Positions 12,058 to 21,599 of a stretch of 64,000 bases of DNA are shown one piece after another. Position 1 is the stretch's first letter. Each line of letters opens with the position of its first letter. The translations under genes were made by a program, and so were the position numbers. This stretch comes from Copromyces sp. CBS 386.78 (taxonomy: Eukaryota > Ascomycota > Sordariomycetes > Sordariales > Sordariaceae), in contig MU839104.1 of the NCBI GenBank assembly GCA_030685235.1, forward strand, positions 124,001 through 188,000, in the 5' to 3' direction. The notes beneath the pieces are model-generated. The model did no database searches. It saw only the letters and a program-made list of their open reading frames with translations, and was not told the DNA's origin.

Positions 12058-13407
12058 CTATACCCACCCCTGATACTTGAGCAAATTCTCCTTCCTCGCG
12101 CCCTCCATCTCCCCACTAACCTCCATCAACCTGACCTTCTCGCCCTTCTTCTCACTCCACCCCCTCAAAAATTCCTCCAACTTCTTTGTCGTCTCCTCAT
12201 CATCCCTCACCAGCAGCGCCAGCGCATCATACCCACCCGCACCGGGCACCACACCACCATACACACCTTCCACCCCTTCCTCCAGCGCATCCAGCAACTC
12301 CTTCTGACTATCCGGCTCGATCGGCACCCCACTTTCCGTGCCCATCTTCCTCACCAGCTCGCGAATCGCGTGCACCGCCGGCCTGATCTCCTCCGTCTTG
12401 CCTTCCTTCAAAACGCTCGCCAACTTTTCGTTCCTTCGCTGCAACTCATCCCACAACTCCTTGGCCTCCTTGGGGTGAGCCGCGCGCCAGGCGAGCACCT
12501 GCTTGACCATGCCGACCGTCTGGCTGCCGCAGTCGACGTCGCACATGCGCACCGCCACGCCCTTGGGCAGGCTGACGGCATCCTTCACGACCTCGGTATC
12601 CCATACGGACTCGGCATCCTTGCCGTTGACGATGCTGAACAGCTTGGCGCTAAACCCGGGCTTGCCAGCCTCGGGCAGAGGGGAGAGGATGGAAGGCGAA
12701 AAGCGGCGGTAGTGGCTAGATCCGTAGACTGCAGCAGCCACGTCAAACCCGCTGCCAACTTTACCCTGAGCAGCGCAGTGCGCCGCCTGGGCGAGGTTGT
12801 GCAGGATGCGCTTGCCTTGGTCGGTGGCGAGGTCGAAGAGGGAAGGGTCTAGGTAGTGCGAGAGCAGCGAAGCAGTCAGGGCGGTGACGAGGGCGGCCGA
12901 GGAGCCGAGACCCGTCTTGTGCGCGTCTTCCAGAGTGGTGGAGTAGCCGGCGAAGCGGTTACGGCTGCCGCTGCCTTTAATGCCGGCGCTGCTGGTAGGC
13001 GAGCTGTAGTAGTCGTTGTCGGCGAGGATGGTGAGGGTGACGGGCTTCAAGGTCTTGGTGGTCCCGTACGCGGCGCGGCGGGTGATGTAGGTGAGCACGT
13101 AGTTGAGCGTGGTCTCGACGAACGGGTTGCTCTTGGCCGAGGAGGAGGCGCATCCCTGCAGCTGGATCGTCTTGATCCCGCCGTCCTCATAGGCCAGGTG
13201 GTAGCCGTAGCGCCATTCGGCCTTCAGGAACTGTGGGCTCTTGACGATGATCTCGTTGATGTGAACGCCCGGGCTGGCTTGGATGTCCTGGGAGATGACG
13301 TTGATGCGGGCGCTGAGACCGAAGACGAGTCCGGTATAGTTGCGGTCGAGGACGAGATATCCGCCTGCAAGGAGGACCTTACCGGGAGCCGAGACGGCCA
13401 GAGCCAT
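12058..13407 (-). CDS. erg8: Phosphomevalonate kinase
   Basis: A single exon of 449 residues. The enzyme phosphorylates mevalonate-5-phosphate to the diphosphate in the mevalonate route to sterols and isoprenoids. It shows the GHMP-kinase fold: an N-terminal SAPGKVLLAGGYLVLD strand-loop, the ATP-binding GLGSSAALVTALTA glycine loop near residues 166-178, and the C-terminal GGVVPGAGGYDALALLV loop. The frame is open 37 codons further upstream, but the family begins just before SAPGKV, so the ATG at 13407 is chosen. The length agrees with fungal Erg8 proteins. It has no intron, and transcription converges on the gene at 9910-11260. Confidence 0.94.
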   Translation of the reverse strand: MALAVSAPGKVLLAGGYLVLDRNYTGLVFGLSARINVISQDIQASPGVHINEIIVKSPQFLKAEWRYGYHLAYEDGGIKTIQLQGCASSSAKSNPFVETTLNYVLTYITRRAAYGTTKTLKPVTLTILADNDYYSSPTSSAGIKGSGSRNRFAGYSTTLEDAHKTGLGSSAALVTALTASLLSHYLDPSLFDLATDQGKRILHNLAQAAHCAAQGKVGSGFDVAAAVYGSSHYRRFSPSILSPLPEAGKPGFSAKLFSIVNGKDAESVWDTEVVKDAVSLPKGVAVRMCDVDCGSQTVGMVKQVLAWRAAHPKEAKELWDELQRRNEKLASVLKEGKTEEIRPAVHAIRELVRKMGTESGVPIEPDSQKELLDALEEGVEGVYGGVVPGAGGYDALALLVRDDEETTKKLEEFLRGWSEKKGEKVRLMEVSGEMEGARKENLLKYQGWV

Positions 13408-16400
13408 ATTGCTTCCTATGGTGACGGCTGTTTTTGGTGTTTGTGGGTGTTGGGTATGGTAAGAGGGGGAAAGGGGGTTCAAGGTTGGCGTTGACGGTGC
13501 GATGATGTGTACCAACAATTAACAATGAATTGAATATCACCAAAACGTCCGAACAGATGTGTTGTTGGATGTGCCAAGTGGAAGTTGATGATTGGGATGA
13601 TCGTCAGGGACAACAGTGAGTGGTGAATCTCGAACGAAAGAGCCATTCAGGGGAGCTTAAATCCAGGTGGGGTCGACATCACCGACAGTGCGGGGCGAGA
13701 GGTGGTGAGCCCCTTGCGCTTGTAAACACAACATGACGAACTGTTTTCATGAGAAGGAGCGACCACTATGGCTGTTGCCCTTTTCCAGTATATCGAAATT
13801 GGAGTTGTTTCGGAGAATTGGGGCAACCAGGCGGAATGGTTGACGAGACCTGGAGGTACAATAGTGCATTCTTTCCGTCTCAGTTCTCCCTACTTTCAAG
13901 CTCATAGCAGCCACTCAAGGGGACCGAACATTGGATAATATGATGGTGTTCACCAAAGGCTCGAGATTGAAGTTATGAACAGGGTACCGCGACTACCATG
14001 TGGAAAAAGACAGAAGCGAAGAGGCACTACCTATAGGTAGGTATCTTGTTGAAAATAGTAATCAGGCACTAAGAAACCATCATGATTCAAGCTCCTCATC
14101 GTCCAGATCTCGGATAGGAAGTTGTCATGTGGTCGTTGCCTGGGAAATGCCTCGGTGCGAATTGTGGATTTTTACAGTCCATTTGTCGGTGGAGCTGCGA
14201 TCTCTCCGACACCCGGTGGGTCCGACGCTAACGTTCCAAAAGACGGCCTTGATTCGGCTCCGCTGCTCCGAGCGGCCTCGGTGATAGCCGGGACGGACGC
14301 CCGAGGTAGGACCTGGTTGGGAATACGGAAGTCCACTGATGGGAGAGGGGTGGGGGTTTTCCGGTGTTAACAGAAGAAGTTCCATCAGAACCTTATTGGC
14401 ATGGCGACAAGGGTCTTGATGTCTGAGAGTCGAGTGCGGCTCGGACGGGGCATTGCAAAGGCCGACTCGTAACGGCAAATTCTCGTCGCAGATGCTGTCA
14501 GATGCACGTGTGACTCTTTTACACGATCCGAGGACCAACCAACTGAACCAAGTACTTGCCATCCATGTCAGATGGTGATGATCGGATCTGATAAGCGAAG
14601 CAGCTGGTCAAGTGCCACGGCGGACAACGGTGTGGTTGCATTCCAACACTAAAGTTGTCTTTCCGCAAGTTGGGGAAAAAGAAATGGGCAACTGTTGGAG
14701 TTGACGATTCCTTATGTCCGTCCGCCTTTCTCACGCTCGCTTTGACAAAAGGTTCGAGATCTGAAAACCGGATACCATGGGTTGGAACACTGTGCCATTC
14801 TAGCCCCATCGAATGTCTCAGTGCGGTGGCATCAACAATACAAAGACAGAAAGAAAAGAAAAAAAAGCGTTGCAAATGTCGCAGTCCCCATTGAAAACCG
14901 AAAAGGCGTTGAAGCTTCCAGCGCCCGTCTTCAGGGATGTTAAAAAACCTGGGGAAAGTCGCTTGCTGCAAGGAACTAATGCAGAGACACCTTCTTTTGC
15001 AGAAGAAGCACGGCTAAAAGACCCCAGCCCTGTTAGCGTCCTAGCAAAAGGGACTGTCCAACTGGCGCCGGTTTCTTCTCTTCACTTTCGCATTCCATTC
15101 TCGCGGCGGGGGGGTCGCATCTGCACCCACTTTCAAAACCGACCCTCCACTTTCCATGTTGTCCACCAGCAGCAGGTGGTTGACCGGGATCGAGAAGCGA
15201 CATGGAGAATCAGATGGGGAATTCATGAATCCTACGGACTGCATTCGACCGGTTTGGAAGAGCGGGAGAAAGTGGCAGGAAGATATCGCCTGGAGGATAC
15301 CATCAACCGTGGCGGATGGGCGCACAGCCTCAGGAAGATGGCCAAAAAGGGTGGAGGAGGAGGCGACCATGGACGCGTGTCACTGAATGGGTTCGGCTTG
15401 TGTTTGCGAGTGCTACGCCGTAGACACGCATCGCCATGACAATGTGGAATCTCAGCAACGAGGTTCGAATCTGACAGAAGGGCAAGGAGACGGACCTGAG
15501 GACACAGGCATGACCTTGGTTTCGTTTTGCCGGTCAAGATCTTTTCAGCCGTCTGAACCTGGAACACGGTCAGGGTCCATCGATGTTGAAGCAGTGGAAG
15601 CCAAGCTGTTCTCTTGTCGCCTCCCGCTCGAACAGAATATGGAATCCGTAGTTGAACGTCTCGGAGGTGATTCTATCCGGCACTCTTCTATCACACTCTG
15701 ACGTAGAGGAAATCAAGTTGTCAAGTTGATTGAGAAGGCTCTTCCGCTTCCAACCGTTCGCGTAACACAACTTCTCCAACTTCCACTGTCGTGATCCTCC
15801 CAAAATTGAAGATCAGGTACCGAGTACAGCATCGGTGATTAATCATCGAGGAAGGTAGGTACTGCGGGACGTATCTCCAAGTCAGAGTACGCTTTGGCCC
15901 GAGCAGCGGGAAGGAACGCTAGCATCTGACTAATTTTGGCTCGTTTGGTCCGAGTCCACCCGCGTAGCGACTCCAACAACGACGACAAGCCCCCGCAGGA
16001 CAAGCGGCACCCGCTAACTAACCACCCCTGATCCCTTTCGTCCACTCGGCGCGCAAACGGTGGGCAGGAGGAGACAGTTCGCCAGGGTGTCGATCGATGG
16101 CGGGGGTCGGCCTGACAGAAAAAAAACCCGCAAAAAGTTACAAGCGACCGGCAGTGATCATCGACATTTGAGTTGTCCAGGGCATCCATCGTCCCCGGCA
16201 CGCGGGCCACACACCGGGGCCGATACTTCAAATAAACTACGCATCCTAGAATACTCTTTTTCCCGACCGCACAAAGTCTTTCTTTTTTTCACTTTTGGTT
16301 GTTTTCGAACAGCTTCCCTCTCAATAACCTCTTTACGAGATATTTACCCCTAGATCGCGCGTTTGTTTGACGGCTTAACTGTCGTCAAATGAACCTGCAA

Positions 16401-16598
16401 TAGCGCATCGACCCTTCTTACCCTGTAAGTTGACGGCCAACTTCCATTCGTCCGTTTATCGGTTCCTGCCCTCATCGACCTCGCCCGGATATCGAACACC
16501 CCAACCGCCATGTATCACCATATCAACAAACAACAAGAACGACCATGCTAACCCTTACACCCAAACCGCAGACCCCCTCCTCCTCAGGTGTCTCCTAA
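13408..16598. other. 3.2-kb stretch without a convincing gene
   Basis: Holds the erg8 promoter at the left and the PPR gene leader at the right. Between 13.9 and 16.2 kb open frames occur on both strands, including one of 208 codons from 14813, but none shows a family motif or a credible splice pattern. A probable 5'-UTR intron of the PPR gene lies at 16425-16571 (GTAAGT, GCTAAC branch, CAG). A non-coding RNA cannot be excluded. Confidence 0.5.
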
Positions 16599-19500
16599 AT
16601 GCCCTCCGTCTACTCGACCGTCTTTCAGAACGTTATCCGCTCCGGATTTTCAAAGTCCTTCACCCACGGCTACGCCCAGTCATTCGTAGCTGCCACCCAC
16701 CACAATGTTCTAAACCCCCAGAACCGGCCATCCTTTGCTCGGCGTAGCAGCACGAGGTTGGGTGGCCGCCTCTCCAAGCTCGGTCTTCAGGATGCTTTCC
16801 GCACCAGCAACAACCTGAACGTTGGCGGTTCCGTCGAGGCTCGCCATGACAACAAGACGACGGTCCTCCCCAGCAATGCCGGTCTTCTGGATGCCTACTA
16901 TGAGCAGCTGCAAAAGTCGCAGGCTGCCCATGAGGCTGGAGAAGAACAAGACCAGGAATGGGTTCAGTTCCAATTCCCCAAGCTTATCGAGTGGAAGCCT
17001 ACCGCCGCTTCCGTTCTCGCCCAGGGAGACGCAAACACTCTCGCTTTGGCTGCTGATGAGGTTGCCAAACTGGATGATGGCGTCTCCCGGGTTCCGGCCG
17101 AGGCTGAGGCCGCCCTCGCTCACATCAACGCTAGAATCGAAGAGGAGATCGAGGTTCGGAAACAGCTAGAGGCCGTCGAGGAGGAACTCGAGTCTCTTCG
17201 GGCCACATCGCCCGCCCTTGCCGAAAAGCTGGAGGAAGAGATTCGATCCCGATCTCGCACTCCGGCCTCCCACCTGCGCACCCCTGCCAGTGTCGCCCGG
17301 ACTGCCACTCCTCCGCTTGACGCTCAGTCTATCAGCTACGCCGTCCACCTCACCAAGCTCTCCGAGGCTGCCCGCTATGCCGAGATTCCTGCCGTGTTCG
17401 AGGGCATGCTGCTCGCTAACATCCAGCCTACCGCGACCGCCTATAATGCCCTCCTCATGGCTGCTATTCACCTCCCCTCGGAGAAATCCGAGATTGTCTC
17501 CAAGGCCCTGGATGTCTACGCTGATATGCTCAAGCGCAAGGTGTCTCCTGACAGTGACACCTACAACATCCTCGTCGGCTTGCTTGCTTCTCGTTCGCTC
17601 GAGGTGTTTGCTTCCAAGAGTCTTCTTCAGGATAAGCGTCTCCGCTTCGGTGGCATGGACGAGCCTGGCAAGTTCATGTTTGTCTCACAGGAGCTCGACT
17701 ATGCCATTCTTTGCGAGGACGATCGTCTGGACTTGGCTTTGAAGCTTTTCCAGTCTTCCATGAACTCTGACAAGGCTGTCTACTCCTCCGAGACCTACCA
17801 CCAGCTTATCTCTGCTTGTGCTCAGTCTGGTCGGGTGTCGGACATGCTTCACCTGTTTGAGCATCTGGAGGCGAACCGGGTAATTCCGTTCGCCGCCACC
17901 TTCCCTGCCATGATCACAGCATTCGCCAACGCGGGTGATTTGGTCAGTGCCGTCGAGTGCTACAATGAGTACCGCAACCTCGCCATTGCCAACGACAACG
18001 GCGAGCCCACTCTTCAGGATCGCCTTGACGCCCAGGTGTACGCTGCAGTCATCAATGCTTACGTTGTCTCTGACAAGCTTGAGGGCGCCATGAAGTTCTA
18101 CAAGAAGATTGTTGACGAGTATGACGTCAGCGCCGCGGGTATCAAGGATGCCATCATCAGCGGTGGTTTTGTCAAGGGATTCCTCGACCGCGGTATCTAC
18201 GAGGAAGCACTCCGCTGGGCTCAGAGCGTGGAGCAGGATGACAGGACGCGTGTCATGAGCCAAGTTGTCATTGCGGCTGCTGACCATGGCCACAAGAACG
18301 TTGCCGTCACTGCCTTCTCCACCATTGCCTCTCACAACGAGGCCGCCGATCCTGCGATTGCTTTGCTCGCCATGAGCGTGCGCCAAGCCGATGTTGCCAG
18401 TGCTGCCAGGTACTGGGCCGCTCTTAGCCACCCCGAGGTCAAGGCCACTTCGTCTTTCATTGAGCCCACTGCCATGTTCGCTATTGCTCTCATTGGCTCC
18501 GGCCAGGTTGCCGAAGGCTTGACTGAAGCCGAGCACATGTTCCATCGCATTTGCGAGAGTGCTTCCGCTGAGACCAAGGCGCAGGTGGCTGATGAGATTG
18601 AGGAGGCTGCCGAGTTCATTCACGAGTTCATGACTGCTCGCGGCGTCACTGACCCTCGTACGCTCCCATCGCATGCTCCATACGCCCCTCAATCTCTCGG
18701 CGCTTCCCCGTACCTGCCTACCCCCACCGCGTCAATCGAGGATAGCTTCGACCCATATGCCCACAGCACCGACTTCAAGGGTTCCGCGCTCATCTCCGAG
18801 GATCTCGAAGGCAATGGCCGCAAGGGTCCCAAGTTGGACGATGCTCTTACTCGCTTCCGGAACATGCGCCGCGCTGGTCGTCATCCTCGCTACATCACCT
18901 ATGCCAAGCTTATCTCTGCTGCTGCCCGCGACGGCAAGATGGATCTTTGCTTCGACATCCTCGCCATGGCCCGCACTGACGTCCCGCTTCTCCCTCAGTA
19001 TGCTGTCGTTCGCTACGGTTGGTCCTCGATTCTGGATGCCATGGTTGGTGCTTGCCTTACCTTGGGTGACAGGGCCGGGGCCGAGCAGTACCACCAAGAA
19101 CTGCTCGCCATGGGCTCTACTCCCTCTGCCAACACCTTCGGTCTCTACATCACTACTCTGAAGGAGTCTACCAAGACTTTCGATGAGGCTTCGGAAGCTG
19201 TCAAGATCTTCCACCGGGCCAAGGCTGAGGGCGTCGAGCCCAGCTCGTTCCTCTACAACGCGCTGATTGGCAAGCTCGGCAAGGCTCGTCGCATCGATGA
19301 CTGCCTCTTCTACTTCAACGAGATGCGCAAGATGGGTATCAAGCCTACCTCTGTCACCTACGGAACCATTGTCAACGCTCTCTGCCGCGTCAGCGACGAG
19401 AAGTTTGCCGAGGAGCTCTTCGACGAGATGGAGGCCATGCCCAACTACAAGGCCCGCCCGGCCCCTTACAACAGTATGATGCAGTTCTTCCTGACCACCA

Positions 19501-20156
19501 AGCGCGACAAGACCAAGGTCCTCGAGTACTTTGAGCGCATGAAGGCCAAGGGCATTTCCCCGACCTCGCACACGTTCAAGCTCCTCGTTGACACCCACGC
19601 CACCCTGGACCCTGTCGATCTGACCGCTGCCGAATCCGTCCTCGACATGATCCGTGCCTCCGGCCAGTACCCCGAGCCCGTCCACTACGCCTCTCTCATC
19701 CACGCCCGCGGCTGCGTCCTTCACGACATGGAAGGCGCTCGCAAGGTCTTCGATTCGGTCATCAACGATGTCTCCATTGCTCCCAGCCCCTGCCTCTTCC
19801 AGGCTCTGTTCGAGGCCATGGTCGCCAACCATCACGTCGCCGATACCGAGCCCATGCTCGCCGAGATGCGCGCCAGGCGTATTGAGATGACTCCGTACAT
19901 CGCCAACACTCTTATCCACGGATGGGCGGCCGAGAAGAACATTGCCAAGGCTAAGGAGATCTACGCGGCTGTTGGTCGCGAGAAGAGGGAGCCTAGCACT
20001 TACGAGGCCATGACCCGCGCGTTCCTCGCCGTCGAGGAGCGCGAGAGTGCTAAGGGTGTCGTGAGCGAGATGCTCGGGCGTGGGTATCCCAGTGCTGTTG
20101 TTAACAAGGTGCTGGAGTTGTTGGGTGGCGGTAATGCTGAGGAGGCTTCTGCGTAG
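16599..20156 (+). CDS. Pentatricopeptide-repeat (PPR) protein, probably mitochondrial
   Basis: One exon, 1185 residues. PPR proteins bind organellar RNA through tandem 35-residue helical hairpins and control processing, stability or translation of single transcripts. The N-terminus (about 60 residues) is rich in Arg, Ser and small residues with almost no acidic residues, as in a mitochondrial presequence. A coiled-coil-like acidic segment (EEEIEVRKQLEAVEEELESL) lies near residue 185. PPR-like motifs then appear, for example PTATAYNALLMAA, PDSDTYNILVGLL, SSFLYNALIGKLGKARRID and KPTSVTYGTIVNALCRV. Many repeats fall between about 255 and 500 and again between 755 and 1170. The length is in the range of fungal CYA-5/Pet309-type proteins, but I cannot tell which orthologue group it belongs to. 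A leader intron precedes the ATG. Confidence 0.9.
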   Translation: MPSVYSTVFQNVIRSGFSKSFTHGYAQSFVAATHHNVLNPQNRPSFARRSSTRLGGRLSKLGLQDAFRTSNNLNVGGSVEARHDNKTTVLPSNAGLLDAYYEQLQKSQAAHEAGEEQDQEWVQFQFPKLIEWKPTAASVLAQGDANTLALAADEVAKLDDGVSRVPAEAEAALAHINARIEEEIEVRKQLEAVEEELESLRATSPALAEKLEEEIRSRSRTPASHLRTPASVARTATPPLDAQSISYAVHLTKLSEAARYAEIPAVFEGMLLANIQPTATAYNALLMAAIHLPSEKSEIVSKALDVYADMLKRKVSPDSDTYNILVGLLASRSLEVFASKSLLQDKRLRFGGMDEPGKFMFVSQELDYAILCEDDRLDLALKLFQSSMNSDKAVYSSETYHQLISACAQSGRVSDMLHLFEHLEANRVIPFAATFPAMITAFANAGDLVSAVECYNEYRNLAIANDNGEPTLQDRLDAQVYAAVINAYVVSDKLEGAMKFYKKIVDEYDVSAAGIKDAIISGGFVKGFLDRGIYEEALRWAQSVEQDDRTRVMSQVVIAAADHGHKNVAVTAFSTIASHNEAADPAIALLAMSVRQADVASAARYWAALSHPEVKATSSFIEPTAMFAIALIGSGQVAEGLTEAEHMFHRICESASAETKAQVADEIEEAAEFIHEFMTARGVTDPRTLPSHAPYAPQSLGASPYLPTPTASIEDSFDPYAHSTDFKGSALISEDLEGNGRKGPKLDDALTRFRNMRRAGRHPRYITYAKLISAAARDGKMDLCFDILAMARTDVPLLPQYAVVRYGWSSILDAMVGACLTLGDRAGAEQYHQELLAMGSTPSANTFGLYITTLKESTKTFDEASEAVKIFHRAKAEGVEPSSFLYNALIGKLGKARRIDDCLFYFNEMRKMGIKPTSVTYGTIVNALCRVSDEKFAEELFDEMEAMPNYKARPAPYNSMMQFFLTTKRDKTKVLEYFERMKAKGISPTSHTFKLLVDTHATLDPVDLTAAESVLDMIRASGQYPEPVHYASLIHARGCVLHDMEGARKVFDSVINDVSIAPSPCLFQALFEAMVANHHVADTEPMLAEMRARRIEMTPYIANTLIHGWAAEKNIAKAKEIYAAVGREKREPSTYEAMTRAFLAVEERESAKGVVSEMLGRGYPSAVVNKVLELLGGGNAEEASA

Positions 20157-21599
20157 AGCAGCTGTCTCTAGAGGATTGCCGAGTCGGTTTCTCTTTTCTT
20201 TTTCGGTTGTCCGATTTGATCACGGTCTCCTCTTTTTTTTTCTTTTTGGGTTGGGAATGACTTTTATGATACCCCCTAGCAAGAAAGTTTGCATCATGAC
20301 ATTGCTGAATGTGTTACGGTTTACGGTTTTTCTTGGCTTCAAAGGGGGTATTATTGCAAACGAGGTCATTGGGATTGGGATGCCGGATGGATAGAAGGAA
20401 GGAAAAAAAGAGAGGGAAGGCTGCGATCATGATTTTGTTTTTTCTTTCCAAAAGTTATTTCTGGGCTAGATCTGGGTCTGGTCATTTCGGTCAAACATCA
20501 GCGGGCGGCGTTCCGGTGTCAAATTCTTGTTGGATGGGTGGGTTGGTATCAAACCGGGGGCCCCGCCAGCCGACAATGTGTTCGGTCAAGGTTGTGTGGC
20601 TCGGTTGACGGAAGGGAAGGGTTGAAAATAGAGGATCGGGCTTGCTTTCTTTTTCTTTTTGTTATACCCTTCTAGGGCGGGCGCTGCTAGCTAGGTACCA
20701 TTTATCGGTTGAGGCTAGAAGGAAGGAAAGGAGGACAGGCATGGCATGGCGCGGCATGGAACGTATACCACCACGGCAAAGCCAACCGTTAGACGTTTCG
20801 AGGAAACGAAATCTCCACTCTGCACATATTATTAGAAGCAGCAAAAACAATTTAAATGGTACCACCACTCGGAGCAGCAGATTAAAACGTGATTGACAAT
20901 TCGAGATTCTAGCGTGCCCAATCCAATGCTGCTTTATTCGTTACCTCTATATCCTAGTTCCCAACTAAACCCATACCGACCTCTCCAAAATATCGCGATA
21001 ACACATTGAAGTGCGTAGACAATCATCGGCCAAAACACAAATATGAAGGTAGCGGGCTGTACAGAATCACTTGATTCATGACAGACACGCAAAAGCAGAA
21101 AGGATGAGAGCATGGAGAAGTTCAGCCCGTATGGACTAAGGTTTAACAATAAGTATACGGGGCACTTGGCACGACAAAGAGATATACCAGACACTCGCCT
21201 TTCAACAAAGAAGGTAGAAAAGAAGATACTGAGGTAGGAAGACAGATAGATGATTGCACAGGTGAAAGAAACGGGGGGAAAGTAAGGTAGAACAGCAATT
21301 GCAAGGAGGAGAATAGAAAGAAGGAGGGGGTAGCAAGAATGAGGAAGAGATAGGAGCAGAACAATAGAGGAAAGCAAAATGGAGAAAAGTCAACTCGAAC
21401 TATCCAGTCATCAGCCAGCCACTCGGCTGGGTTTGGTAGGTACATAGACATTCTCTTCGCAAATAAATCGATGGACGGTAGGTAATGGTGATCCGTGAAT
21501 GGGCGTATCGGTACGGGGCCATACATACATAGACGGAGTCTACCTAGTCGTATCTATTAACGTTGGTACCGTAGTGGAAAAATCGGGAAATCAGGAAGG
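20157..21599. other. Region between the PPR gene and the microexon locus
   Basis: The left part is the PPR 3' region. The right part (about 21.1-21.6 kb) lies downstream of the microexon array on the minus strand and probably carries its terminal exon. It has a 127-codon minus-strand frame (21526-21143) of mostly hydrophobic residues that may only reflect pyrimidine-rich sequence. Confidence 0.45.

Noticed and set aside
14813..15439. 208-codon plus-strand frame in the erg8-PPR interval
   Set aside because: ATG present but no motif, odd composition, competing frames on both strands and no splice context.
17685..19919. Long antisense frames (335 and 395 codons) opposite the PPR gene
   Set aside because: They mirror the codon pattern of the PPR gene on GC-rich DNA, have no family motif, and the plus strand encodes clear PPR repeats.
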